Source: an uncultured Bacteroidales bacterium (GTDB lineage: Bacteria; Bacteroidota; Bacteroidia; Bacteroidales; UBA932). Taken from it: a stretch of DNA of 55,674 nucleotides. Under the pieces are notes generated by a model that worked only from the letters and a program-made list of their open reading frames with translations, searched no databases and had not been told where the DNA came from. Shown here piece by piece: positions 35,791-44,027 of the stretch. Made by a program: the position numbers and the translations under genes. The stretch is from NCBI GenBank assembly GCA_946406355.1, contig CAMJKI010000006.1, positions 1 through 55,674 of the forward strand. Reading direction: 5' to 3'. Every line of letters begins with the position of its first letter. Within the stretch, counting starts at the first letter, position 1.

Positions 35791-37014
35791 GTGGAAAGAG
35801 TATTGTCACTGGATCCGTTTGCCAGCGCGGGAGTGGGCGTAGCGGCCCTGCTCCTGGGGATGTACCTTACCCGGAAGGTTCCCTTCCTCAAACGCTTCTG
35901 CATCCCGGCACCGGTGTCGGGCGGGCTGCTTGTTTCCCTGCTTACCTTATTATTATATTCGGCCTTCGGCGTGGAATGCCGATTCGACGCCACGGTACGG
36001 GACCTGTGCATGATGCTCTTTTTCACCTCCGTGGGCTTCCAGTCCAATATTAAGGTACTGAAAAGCGGTGGACGGACTCTGTTGGTAATGATTAGCCTGG
36101 TGGCTGTTCTCATTGTGGCACAGAACTTTATCTCGGTTGGCATAGCCCGCGGGCTCAAGCTGAGTCCCCTGTTCGGCATGGCGGCGGGGTCCATCCCCAT
36201 GAGCGGCGGACACGGCACTTCGGGCGGTTTTTCGCCGCTGCTGGAGCAGATGGGGCTAACGGGCGCGGGGTCCATCACCATGGCGGCGGCCACATTCGGC
36301 CTGGTGGCAGGGTCACTGCTGGGCGGGCCGCTGGGAGAAGCCCTCATCCGTCGGCGCAAACTGGCCGATCAGGCTCCATCGGCCGATGTGATGGCTGGCG
36401 TAGAAACCATCGAATCCAGTGAAACGGGTTCCGGCACCGAGAAAGATGCCTTCCGGGAATACCTCAGGGCCGCGTGCGTGCTCATTATTGCCATGGCCCT
36501 GGGAACGGGGCTCAGCAAGCTGCTGGCCCTCACGGGCATTACCTTCCCCACCTACTTTGGCTCGCTGCTGGTGGCCTGCGCCATGCGGAACCTGTTCGGT
36601 CTGTCGCCCAAGTGGGAGAAGGAACTGAGCCTGGGAGAACTGGTTTCTATCGGCGACATTTGCCTGCAGCTCTTTCTGGGAATGGCCATGGCCAGCCTCC
36701 GCCTGTGGGAACTGGCATCGCTGGCGCTGCCGCTGCTGCTGATTCTGGTCACCCAAGTGACGTTCATGGCGCTGTACGGCAGTTTTGTGGCGTTTCCGCT
36801 GCTGGGAAAGACTTATGATGCCGCCGTGCTGGTGAGCGGCCTTTGCGGCTTCGGCCTGGGCGCCACCCCCAACGCCATGGCCAACATGTCGGCCGTGTGC
36901 TACAAATACCACTACTCCCCCGCCCCCTTCGTGATTGTCCCCATCATCGGCGCCATGTTCGTAGACCTCATCAACACCGGCGTAGTAACGCTGTTCCTGA
37001 ATCTGGTGGGGTAG
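35791..37014 (+). CDS. gltS: Sodium/glutamate symporter GltS
   Basis: A 407-residue inner-membrane carrier that imports glutamate with Na+. About ten hydrophobic segments; the two signature regions are SIPMSGGHGTSGGF (residues about 129-142) and GFGLGATPNAMANMS (about 352-366), the re-entrant loops of the ESS family. The N-terminus (LSLDPFASAG...PFLKRFCIPAPVSGG) matches family members from the first residues, so the start is GTG at 35791 or TTG at 35803; the promoter box immediately upstream implies little or no leader. Single-gene unit divergent from locus B. A loose hairpin (37017-37042) follows the stop. Codons for HYSPAPF contain the first copy of the 22-bp direct repeat. Confidence 0.95.
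   Translation: MERVLSLDPFASAGVGVAALLLGMYLTRKVPFLKRFCIPAPVSGGLLVSLLTLLLYSAFGVECRFDATVRDLCMMLFFTSVGFQSNIKVLKSGGRTLLVMISLVAVLIVAQNFISVGIARGLKLSPLFGMAAGSIPMSGGHGTSGGFSPLLEQMGLTGAGSITMAAATFGLVAGSLLGGPLGEALIRRRKLADQAPSADVMAGVETIESSETGSGTEKDAFREYLRAACVLIIAMALGTGLSKLLALTGITFPTYFGSLLVACAMRNLFGLSPKWEKELSLGELVSIGDICLQLFLGMAMASLRLWELASLALPLLLILVTQVTFMALYGSFVAFPLLGKTYDAAVLVSGLCGFGLGATPNAMANMSAVCYKYHYSPAPFVIVPIIGAMFVDLINTGVVTLFLNLVG
36910..36931. repeat. 22-bp direct repeat, left copy (inside gltS)
   Basis: CACTACTCCCCCG plus CCCCCTTCG, identical to 38342-38363. It is coding here (gltS residues around Tyr-His-Tyr-Ser-Pro-Ala-Pro). Confidence 0.75.
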
Positions 37015-37407
37015 CCTGTTGGGGGCCGATTTGTCCCCGACATTGACGTGTTCCAAGGTGGTATCTTAGGACTGCTGCAGGTCTTACTGCAAAACGATGC
37101 AGGTCAACAGTTGAAATGCCGCAGGTCTGTAATAATCGGCCGACCTGGGACGCTAATCGGCCACTGACGCTTTCTACCGCCGCAGGTCAGCAAAAAAATG
37201 CAGACCTGCAGCACATCCCATATTAACCTGCAACGTTTTAACGCGTCCATTTAGGGGTGGCCACAAAATCGGTAGAAACAGATAATAATTCGTAAAAAAC
37301 AGTTAAATCTGCAAACCGATGGTAGGAATTACCGGAATCATGCTGTATGTTTGTGTATGCCAATAAGACAGAAAGGCATATTTAAATATCTGAATTTTAG
37401 AAACCTC
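37015..37407. other. Intergenic region between gltS and higBA
   Basis: About 440 bp without a credible gene. Contains a loose hairpin after gltS (TGTTGGGG / CCCCGACA, 37017-37042), the GCAGGTC repeat cluster (37077-37209), a TAATCGGCC direct repeat (37133, 37154; 21-bp period), then AT-rich DNA leading to the higBA promoter. Confidence 0.7.
37077..37209. repeat. GCAGGTC repeat cluster
   Basis: GCAGGTC occurs directly at 37077, 37099, 37121 and 37182, and inverted (GACCTGC) at 37203-37209. The first three are exactly 22 bp apart. The last direct copy and the inverted copy form a 7-bp stem around an A-rich loop. Function unknown; iterated protein-binding sites are possible. Confidence 0.7.
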
Positions 37408-37438
37408 TTTGAGATTCTAGAAACAATCACTATCTTTG
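37398..37438 (+). promoter_or_regulatory. higBA promoter and candidate HigA operator
   Basis: TTTG (37408-37411), 19 bp, TATCTTTG (37431-37438) make a full promoter; the transcript would start about 8 nt before the higB ATG. Two TAGAAAC direct repeats (37398-37404 and 37418-37424) are 20 bp apart, two helical turns, and flank the TTTG element, as expected of an autorepressor site. Confidence 0.65.
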
Positions 37439-37453
37439 CCAAGGTTAAGAACG

Positions 37454-37750
37454 ATGAGAATTATTGCCAAGAAGACGCTTGTCCAGTTCTACACAGAGTA
37501 TCCCGATGCGAAAACCGCATTGGAGGAGTGGTATGAAAAGACTCAGGAAGCACAATGGGAGAACTTTGCTCAAGTTAAACAGCGTTTCAACTCGGCGGAC
37601 TATGTTGGCAACAACCGTATCGTATTTAATATTAAAGGTGACAAATACCGAATAGTAGCTTTGGTGCTGTTCCGGATTCAAATGGTATACATCAGATTCA
37701 TCGGAACGCATAACAACTACAACCAGATTAAGGACATTGAAAACATATAA
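37454..37750 (+). CDS. higB: HigB-family toxin (mRNA interferase)
   Basis: 98 residues starting at ATG 37454 (MRIIAKKTLVQFY); an upstream in-frame TTG at 37436 lies inside the promoter and is rejected. The body (AKTALEEWYEKTQ ... VGNNRIVFNIKGDKYRIVALV ... VYIRFIGTHNNYNQI) matches the HigB_toxin family, RelE-like ribosome-dependent ribonucleases that cleave translated mRNA. The toxin precedes the antitoxin, the usual hig order, with 3 bp between stop and next ATG. The AT-rich composition differs from gltS next door, hinting at transfer. Confidence 0.9.
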   Translation: MRIIAKKTLVQFYTEYPDAKTALEEWYEKTQEAQWENFAQVKQRFNSADYVGNNRIVFNIKGDKYRIVALVLFRIQMVYIRFIGTHNNYNQIKDIENI

Positions 37751-37753
37751 TCA

Positions 37754-38119
37754 ATGACACGTATTGAGAACGAGATGCAGTACAATTCTGCCATGCAAAG
37801 GATTAATCAGCTTCTGAAAGTGGTGAATGACAACACGCCGGAAGACGATATCAACAGCGTGGAGTTAGTCTTGCTGTCCAATCTTGTAGCCGATTACGAA
37901 GACGTGCACTATCCTGTGAGCAAGCCGACGCTTATTGATATCCTTAAACTCAGGATGTATGAGATGGGACTGACCCAGACGGCCCTTGCCGATCTCCTTG
38001 GGATGAATCAGTCCAAAGTGAGCGAAATCATGTCGGGCAAATGCGAACCCACCCTAAAACAGGCCCGCACCATATCTCAGAAGCTGTCCATCAGCCCTGC
38101 CATTGTGCTGGGGGTATAA
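37754..38119 (+). CDS. higA: HigA-type antitoxin with XRE helix-turn-helix
   Basis: 121 residues. The N-terminal half is the toxin-neutralising part. Residues about 57-121 form an XRE/Cro-type helix-turn-helix (LTQTALADLLGMNQSKVSEIMSGKCEPTLKQARTIS in segments). Expected to bind HigB and repress the operon at the repeats near 37398-37424. Forms a compact two-gene unit in its own transcription direction between gltS and pilus locus C. Confidence 0.9.
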   Translation: MTRIENEMQYNSAMQRINQLLKVVNDNTPEDDINSVELVLLSNLVADYEDVHYPVSKPTLIDILKLRMYEMGLTQTALADLLGMNQSKVSEIMSGKCEPTLKQARTISQKLSISPAIVLGV

Positions 38120-38123
38120 TGTA

Positions 38124-38290
38124 AGCATTCTGGCCATCTGGCGCCGCCAATCCAGTAAATGGCCATTTTACGGCCCTCCACATGTACTGGCGGCAAGGGA
38201 AACGGCCGATTGGGCCGAAAACGCTGCCGCGAATACAAACAGAACGCACAGAATGGCGTTTTACGGGATTGGCGGCAGAAACCTGGCGGT
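38124..38290. repeat. Palindromic repeat region after higA
   Basis: GCCGCCAATCC-x-GTAAA near 38143-38159 is mirrored by TTTACGGGATTGGCGGC (38260-38276); inside lie CGGCCGATTGGGCCG and a GCACAGAATGG motif (38246-38256) that also occurs in the right-edge palindromes. No gene is seen between 38120 and 38379. Confidence 0.55.
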
Positions 38291-38341
38291 AGACAGGACA
38301 GTCTGGCAGAGATAAGCAGCGTGAAAACGCTACGGTCTGAG

Positions 38342-38363
38342 CACTACTCCCCCGCCCCCTTCG
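38342..38363. repeat. 22-bp direct repeat, right copy
   Basis: Identical to 36910-36931 inside gltS; here it is non-coding, 17 bp beyond the end of the last locus C gene. The pair brackets the gltS 3' end and higBA (1.4 kb apart). Confidence 0.75.
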
Positions 38364-38379
38364 GCTGGGCCGATGAGGA

Positions 38380-40662
38380 TTACTCTTCTGAGGCCCGTTT
38401 TACCGTCCAGTTGGAGAGAATGCCGTGAGTACCGCTTGGCCAGGATGTGGCCGCATCAGCTCTTACAAATGTACAAGCATCAGTATTGGGGACTTTTTTG
38501 TTACCGTCGTCGCTAACCCAGTTAGTAGTGAACCCGCTACCAAGATGAGTAGTAGCAAGGCACTTGATATAATTCAACCGCGTGCAGGCATTAAACATAT
38601 ATCGATAGCACTCTGAGACGAGATTTGTCGCCGGCAGGACCGGGGCACGCTCAAAGCGTGTATCCTGGAACATACCACGGTAGCAATGTGCTGCAAGCGT
38701 TGTGGCAGGCAGGAAGCCAGAGGCAACAGAAGTCAAACCCGTGCAGTGCGCAAACATATCTTCGAAACAATTTGCATCAAGTGTCGCAGGTAAAGACCCT
38801 GTCAGCGTAGTGATTCCCGTACAGGATTGGAACATCTGGAAACACTGTCTGCGTCTGGCGTTTGTTCCCGACCAAGTGACTTCTGAAGGGAAGGAAGGGA
38901 TTGACGAAAGACCCGTGCAACCGTAGAACATTCGGAAATAACACTTTTCAGCGAGATCCGTTGCCGGGAGAGCGGGTGCTGAATGGAGACTAATGCAACC
39001 CATGAACATTTCCAAGTAGCATCTGGTGGAAGTAGATGCAGGAAGGATGAGAGGATCACCCGGATCAATATCTACCCAATCGACCGTGGTCTCGACGCGC
39101 GGGAGGTTTTTTTCCAAATCTGCATTCGCGTTGCTAATGTTTCCGAAGGAGAAGGCGCTTCTGAAGGCATCGTCTGGAAGCGTATTCGGGTTGGCAAGGA
39201 GGCTCGTGATGTCACCGGCGATGTAACAGACTTTGTCTGCCTTGAAAAGCTGTGTGCTGCCAGTGCAGTTGCAGTCTGCCAAGTTGCCCCTGAACCATAC
39301 CTCATCATCGGCATTCAGGCTTAAATGCTGCCCGTTATAAGTATTCCATGATCCTCCATAGTCATCGCTGTACAGAATGGTACCGTTATCGTGTTTGAAG
39401 GAGGTAATTGTTGTCTCATCAAACTTGGCCTTAATCTTGAAATAGCTAAGCTTTTCAATCAAGCGGGCATAGGCTGAGCCAGGAGCAGGCGTAAATCCAT
39501 TTGTTCTCGTACCGTCGGCGGCAAGCCGGACAACAGAACTAAATTCATTAATCCAGTAATCGGTAGCGGAAGATGTACTCCTAGGCAGGAAGATATAGTT
39601 GGTGGGGGTGGTATTTGAAATAACGAGATAACCCCTTTGCCCCCAGATATCTATTTCCTTCCAGGTGGCTATTTCGCCATTCATGAGATTGGTCCAATCA
39701 TCTTCCGTCGGAAGAGTTTCCCCGTTTTCAGGCACGAAGGTATTTGTCTTAGGATCACCAAACGACCAGGGATAGCTGGCTCCTTCATTCACGGTCTTCC
39801 ACCTACCGCCGGCAATCAGCACGCACCGGTCGCCTCCAACGGTCGGCCAGGAGGAATAGGCAGGGAGCTCATAGGCTTTATTTGCCACAATGGCCGTCCG
39901 GTTTTTGTAAAAATGGGCATAAGATGTACCATTCGCTTTCTGAAGTGCGAAATAGTAGTCGGCGCCAGGGCTGTCCATCGATTTGCCACTCACATAGTAG
40001 CCCTCCTCGCCATCGAGCGTGTCCGGGTAACCGTGAATCGGAGTTCCTGCAGAGCCCAGAGCATTTTCTGTTATCACACCGGTATCTGCCGCCATGCTGG
40101 CAAAGCCGGCAGGACGAAGGGCATTACAAGCCAATTGAATGGTGCCGGAAGCGCCTGCAAGCGGAATAAAGAACTGCACGTAACCGGCAGGTTTTACCAT
40201 TTGGACAACGGCCGATAAAACACTGCCGCTAACCGTGTAGGGTATGGCGCTTGCGTAAAAATAATAGGTATCCAGGCCTTGAGAGTTGCCAGGGAAGGTC
40301 CACTGGCCTGCGTTGCAGCTGGGCGCATCATCCACATATGGCAGATATAAGGCATGGAGAGTGCCAGTGCTACCTAGCGAAGCTAGATTAGTACCCACAT
40401 ACTCGGTAGCCCATGACGATCCATTCAAGGTCGCTGTCAGATAGCCCGTAGTTATGCCTTGGAAAAACAGGAACACCTTGTCTCCGTTTTTCCACACTTT
40501 CTTAACACCTTTTGTAGCACCGTCCGGGTGCTCAATCGTTAGATTGAAACTGAGCTTGGACGGGTCGAAGGAGTTTTCACCACCACCCTCGTGCAACACT
40601 GGCTCCTGCTGGCATGCCGTAAGAGCAAGCAGCATAAGCAGGGCGATATACCATTTTCTCAT
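38380..40662 (-). CDS. LRR adhesin lipoprotein with fimbrillin-like and lectin-like modules, locus C
   Basis: 760 residues starting at ATG 40662 (MRKWYIALL): the strong AAGGAGG site upstream is 8 nt from this ATG but only 2 nt from the ATG at 40668. Lipobox ALTAC; ATKGVKK is the putative trimming motif. Residues ~25-280 are fimbrillin-like (NGDKVFLFF), ~280-430 contain a FISUMP-like block (LPTEDDWTNLMNG ... YIFLPRS), and ~550-700 hold six leucine-rich repeats of the CYxxMFxGCTxLxxxPxLPAT type. The C-terminus (KVPNTDACTF ... SGTHGILSNWTV) is shared with the neighbour at 40680. A strong Shine-Dalgarno is unusual here and may raise expression. Last gene of locus C. Confidence 0.78.
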   Translation of the reverse strand: MRKWYIALLMLLALTACQQEPVLHEGGGENSFDPSKLSFNLTIEHPDGATKGVKKVWKNGDKVFLFFQGITTGYLTATLNGSSWATEYVGTNLASLGSTGTLHALYLPYVDDAPSCNAGQWTFPGNSQGLDTYYFYASAIPYTVSGSVLSAVVQMVKPAGYVQFFIPLAGASGTIQLACNALRPAGFASMAADTGVITENALGSAGTPIHGYPDTLDGEEGYYVSGKSMDSPGADYYFALQKANGTSYAHFYKNRTAIVANKAYELPAYSSWPTVGGDRCVLIAGGRWKTVNEGASYPWSFGDPKTNTFVPENGETLPTEDDWTNLMNGEIATWKEIDIWGQRGYLVISNTTPTNYIFLPRSTSSATDYWINEFSSVVRLAADGTRTNGFTPAPGSAYARLIEKLSYFKIKAKFDETTITSFKHDNGTILYSDDYGGSWNTYNGQHLSLNADDEVWFRGNLADCNCTGSTQLFKADKVCYIAGDITSLLANPNTLPDDAFRSAFSFGNISNANADLEKNLPRVETTVDWVDIDPGDPLILPASTSTRCYLEMFMGCISLHSAPALPATDLAEKCYFRMFYGCTGLSSIPSFPSEVTWSGTNARRRQCFQMFQSCTGITTLTGSLPATLDANCFEDMFAHCTGLTSVASGFLPATTLAAHCYRGMFQDTRFERAPVLPATNLVSECYRYMFNACTRLNYIKCLATTHLGSGFTTNWVSDDGNKKVPNTDACTFVRADAATSWPSGTHGILSNWTVKRASEE

Positions 40663-40679
40663 TATCATATCCTCCTTCG

Positions 40680-43600
40680 TTAAAAGTCTTCTTCGTCGTC
40701 AAACGGATCACCAGGGAAGATGGGCACCAAACCGTTGGAGATAATCCAGTTGGTGGGGATTCCATGGACACTTCTGGGCCAGATAATGCCGCTTCCTGTA
40801 CTATCCCCACTCACAGAGGCATCGGGACTATAGTTGAATGTCCCATGCAGAGCAACCGTGTTGGGTACACCGTTCAGCCAGTTGGAAGTGCTGCCGTCGG
40901 TGTTTATTCCGCTCGTAGCCAGGCAGGTGACCGAAAGCAGATTGGAGCAGTTTCGGAACATCTCATAGTAGCAATTGGATACCAGTTCCAGGGCCGGAAG
41001 CACCGGAGCCGATTCCAGCGTGGTGCAGCCATAGAACATACCCCGATAACAACTGGCCGCCAGCGTAGTGGCCGGAAGCGTTTCGGGTATCGATTCCAGC
41101 GCGGTGCAACCGTAGAACATGCCCTGATAGCAACTTGTAGCCAATGTAGTAGCCGGAAGCGAGGGTGCCGATTCCAGCGCAGTGCAGCCACGGAACATTT
41201 CAAAGTAGCAATTACCCGTCAGCGTGGTAGCCGGAAGCGTTGTGGGAGCCGATGTCAGCGAGATACAGCCGTAATACATGCCACGGTAACAACTGGCAGC
41301 AAGGTTAGTGGCCGGAAGAGAGGTGGTAGCAGAAGCGAGCCGTTTGCAATTATAGAACATATTGTAGCAGCTGCTGGAACCCAGGTTTGTCAGATTAGTG
41401 AGGTTAATGGCCGAGTTAACCATCTGACAGTCGTAGAACATCTCCTGGAAGCCATTATTACCAACCGTCGTACAGGCTGACAGGCCGGTAAATGCCTGGA
41501 GCCGGATGCATTCCTTAAACATCCGGTAGCAGCCATTGGTCCCGACAGAAGTGACGCCGGAAAGACTAGGGCCGGAAGTAAGTACCTGGCAGTTATAAAA
41601 CATTTCCTGGAGGCCGTTATTGCCTACCGTCGTGCAATTCGACAGGCCTGTAAACGAAGCCAGACGGGAGCATTCATAAAACATCCGGTAGCAGCCACTC
41701 GCTCCAACGGATGTAACGTTGGGAAGAGTAGGGGCCGATGTGAGAGAAGAGCAGCCGTAGAACATGCCGTTGTAGGCGTTATCGGATACAGTCGCAGCTC
41801 CAAGCGCTGAAGGAGGTGTCGTGAGCCGAGTGCAGCCCTTGAACATTTCCTGACACGCCTTATTGCCAACTGTCGTTGCACTGATGGAAGGTGCTGCAGT
41901 TAGTTTGGCACAGCCGTAAAACATCTGATAATAAGCCTGCAAGGGTGCTTCATCGGCTTTTAAAGAGAAAATCTCTTCGTTGGGTTCACCTTCATTGAGT
42001 TTACGGAGTTCACGGAGTTCGCCGCACCCCTTGAACATTTCCTGGCATGCATAATTCCCAACAGAGATAACCGAGTTCATATTCGGTGCACTGATCAGGG
42101 AGGTGCAGCCGTAGAACATCTGATAACAGCCGTAAGAGCCGATACTGGAAAGGCTGATGGTTGCAGGCGGTTCACTGATGGAAATGCAACCGTTGAACAT
42201 ACCATTGTAACACTCGTTTGCTCCCATGGTTGCCGGAAGGTCTTCTGGTGTTGTTGTGAGTGCCGTACAGCCGGAAAACATTTGTTTATAGGAGTTTACG
42301 CCAACAGTGAGGGCCGGCAAACTGGACGGAGCCGTGAGCATGGCCGTACAGCCATAGAACATACCCTCGTAGGAGCTTTGTCCCACGGTTGTGGCAGGGA
42401 GCTGCGGAGCAGCAGTGAGCGAAGTACAACCCTTGAACATTTCATAATACCCACTCTGCGGGACCGAAGTCGCAGGCAACTGCGGGGCGTTGATTAACGA
42501 AGAGCAGTTGTAGAACATCCAATGGCAGGCGGAAATGGCCAATGTCGCATCTGGCGTCGCGATGCGGGTTGGTGCGGAGCGCATGGCCGTGCAGCCGTAA
42601 AACATTCCAAGGCATCCGCTGTTGCCAATACTGGTGATAGTCGGAAGGTCCGGGGCTTCCGTGAGCGCGGTGCAGCCATTGAACATATTCCGGTAGGCAT
42701 CCTTTGGAACCGATGTAGCCGAAAGCACAGGAGGCCGTGAAAGCGCGGTGCAGCCTTTGAACATCTCCTGATAGCAATTGTCTTTTAGCGTGGTAGCGGA
42801 TAGTTTCAAAGGTCTTCCGGAAGGGATATCAATATATGACGCATTCAGGAACGCCTGTTTGAATGCTTCGTTTCTACCCACATCCGTCTTCTTGCTCGTA
42901 TATCCCGTCTCGCTGATTCCTTCGCACATAAGGCTCATGAGGTCTCCATAAATGTAGCAAAGTTTATTGTCGGCAGAGGAGAAAAGAGGAAGCGTCCCGG
43001 AACTGTTATTGTAATTGGTTCCTGTGCTTATCAGCTGAACATAGTCCCCCGCATTCGTGAGCTCTATTGGACCACTATAATCACTAAAGTTAGCCTCTCC
43101 CTTCTTCCTGTACTTTAGAACGTTGGTGTTATAATTGAAGGTGATTTCGGTATTGACTTCCGACGCCATGATGGTAAAGAAGTCCAGGTTAACCGTAGAG
43201 CGGGAAACGGTGTAATAGGTGTTCTTTGCCAGGGCAGAACTAGCAATGATATCAGAATAGACCGGACTTCCCCCATTGGTTAGTTCAAAGGAAGCACTTG
43301 AAAGGGACGTGGTGCCACCTTCGAATACGGCTACAAAGTTGGCCTGCACCGTGTTGTTAACCTCGGTGGTTGTAACTGTCCCTTCGCGGATAGCACTGTC
43401 GCCGTTTTTAATGACCAAGCCAAGATTAACATCTTTGGCAATTTCATCCTCGAAAGATACCTCAAAGATAAGGAAGGAAGAATTCTGGTTGAGGGAGAAA
43501 ACCGGATTTCCATAAGTTGCCGACGCCCTGAAGTCGCTGAACCTTTCTACGGCGTCTTCAAAACTGGTGGCAAACTGATTCGTAGGCCAGGATGTTCCCG

Positions 43601-44015
43601 TAACTTTACCATTGGCCCAGCTATGAATCTGATCGTTTGCACTTACCAGGATGGCATCCAGGGGCGTAGAGGCTTCGGGAGTGAAGCCATCGACACACAA
43701 CAGATCGCCTTCGAATACGCCCGTAGAATTATCAAAGCCAAAGACAAGGGTGAGGAAGCCATACATTTTAACTCCTTCTCCGTCATCGTATGACACAAAC
43801 AGTCTGTCCCCTTCCTTAAAAATATACTGGCCATAGCTCACGCTGGCCTTGGTTCCACTGCCGTCCGTTGCCGTAGCACGGAAATGCAGCGGAGTAAAGG
43901 TCTGTTCCTCGCCTCCGGCGGGGGGCTCCGGCGTCACTATTTCCCTGCCGCACGAGGCAAGCAGGAACAGTGGCAGGAGCACCATCAGAAGGGATATCTT
44001 TTTCTTTCGAATCAT
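40680..44015 (-). CDS. Large LRR pilus-tip adhesin lipoprotein (about 23 repeats), locus C
   Basis: 1111 residues, lipobox LLASC, GTKASVSYG as the putative trimming site. Residues ~40-300 are fimbrillin-like (YIFKEGDRLFVSYDD). Residues ~400-1025 hold about 23 tandem repeats of 25-28 residues with the pattern CYxxMFxGCTxLxxAPxLPATT, related to BspA/LRR_5 and DUF285-type repeats that bind host proteins in other bacteria. At DNA level the last units are nearly identical with 78-81-bp periods (41011, 41092, 41170), so unit gain and loss is likely. The C-terminal tail resembles the neighbour (SVHGIPTNW) but ends in acidic PFDDEEDF. Probably a surface adhesin at the pilus tip; not shown experimentally. 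Confidence 0.82.
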   Translation of the reverse strand: MIRKKKISLLMVLLPLFLLASCGREIVTPEPPAGGEEQTFTPLHFRATATDGSGTKASVSYGQYIFKEGDRLFVSYDDGEGVKMYGFLTLVFGFDNSTGVFEGDLLCVDGFTPEASTPLDAILVSANDQIHSWANGKVTGTSWPTNQFATSFEDAVERFSDFRASATYGNPVFSLNQNSSFLIFEVSFEDEIAKDVNLGLVIKNGDSAIREGTVTTTEVNNTVQANFVAVFEGGTTSLSSASFELTNGGSPVYSDIIASSALAKNTYYTVSRSTVNLDFFTIMASEVNTEITFNYNTNVLKYRKKGEANFSDYSGPIELTNAGDYVQLISTGTNYNNSSGTLPLFSSADNKLCYIYGDLMSLMCEGISETGYTSKKTDVGRNEAFKQAFLNASYIDIPSGRPLKLSATTLKDNCYQEMFKGCTALSRPPVLSATSVPKDAYRNMFNGCTALTEAPDLPTITSIGNSGCLGMFYGCTAMRSAPTRIATPDATLAISACHWMFYNCSSLINAPQLPATSVPQSGYYEMFKGCTSLTAAPQLPATTVGQSSYEGMFYGCTAMLTAPSSLPALTVGVNSYKQMFSGCTALTTTPEDLPATMGANECYNGMFNGCISISEPPATISLSSIGSYGCYQMFYGCTSLISAPNMNSVISVGNYACQEMFKGCGELRELRKLNEGEPNEEIFSLKADEAPLQAYYQMFYGCAKLTAAPSISATTVGNKACQEMFKGCTRLTTPPSALGAATVSDNAYNGMFYGCSSLTSAPTLPNVTSVGASGCYRMFYECSRLASFTGLSNCTTVGNNGLQEMFYNCQVLTSGPSLSGVTSVGTNGCYRMFKECIRLQAFTGLSACTTVGNNGFQEMFYDCQMVNSAINLTNLTNLGSSSCYNMFYNCKRLASATTSLPATNLAASCYRGMYYGCISLTSAPTTLPATTLTGNCYFEMFRGCTALESAPSLPATTLATSCYQGMFYGCTALESIPETLPATTLAASCYRGMFYGCTTLESAPVLPALELVSNCYYEMFRNCSNLLSVTCLATSGINTDGSTSNWLNGVPNTVALHGTFNYSPDASVSGDSTGSGIIWPRSVHGIPTNWIISNGLVPIFPGDPFDDEEDF

Positions 44016-44027
44016 TCTTTGCGAGGA

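Noticed and set aside
37077..37209. CRISPR or iteron replication origin
   Set aside because: The GCAGGTC units are too short and too few for CRISPR, and no Rep or DnaA-box context is seen.
37351..37536. Small frame overlapping the higBA promoter
   Set aside because: It covers the promoter and the start of higB in another frame and has no recognisable features.
40950..42780. CRISPR-like array
   Set aside because: The regular 75-81-bp periodicity comes from in-frame leucine-rich repeat codons; there are no short identical repeats with unique spacers.
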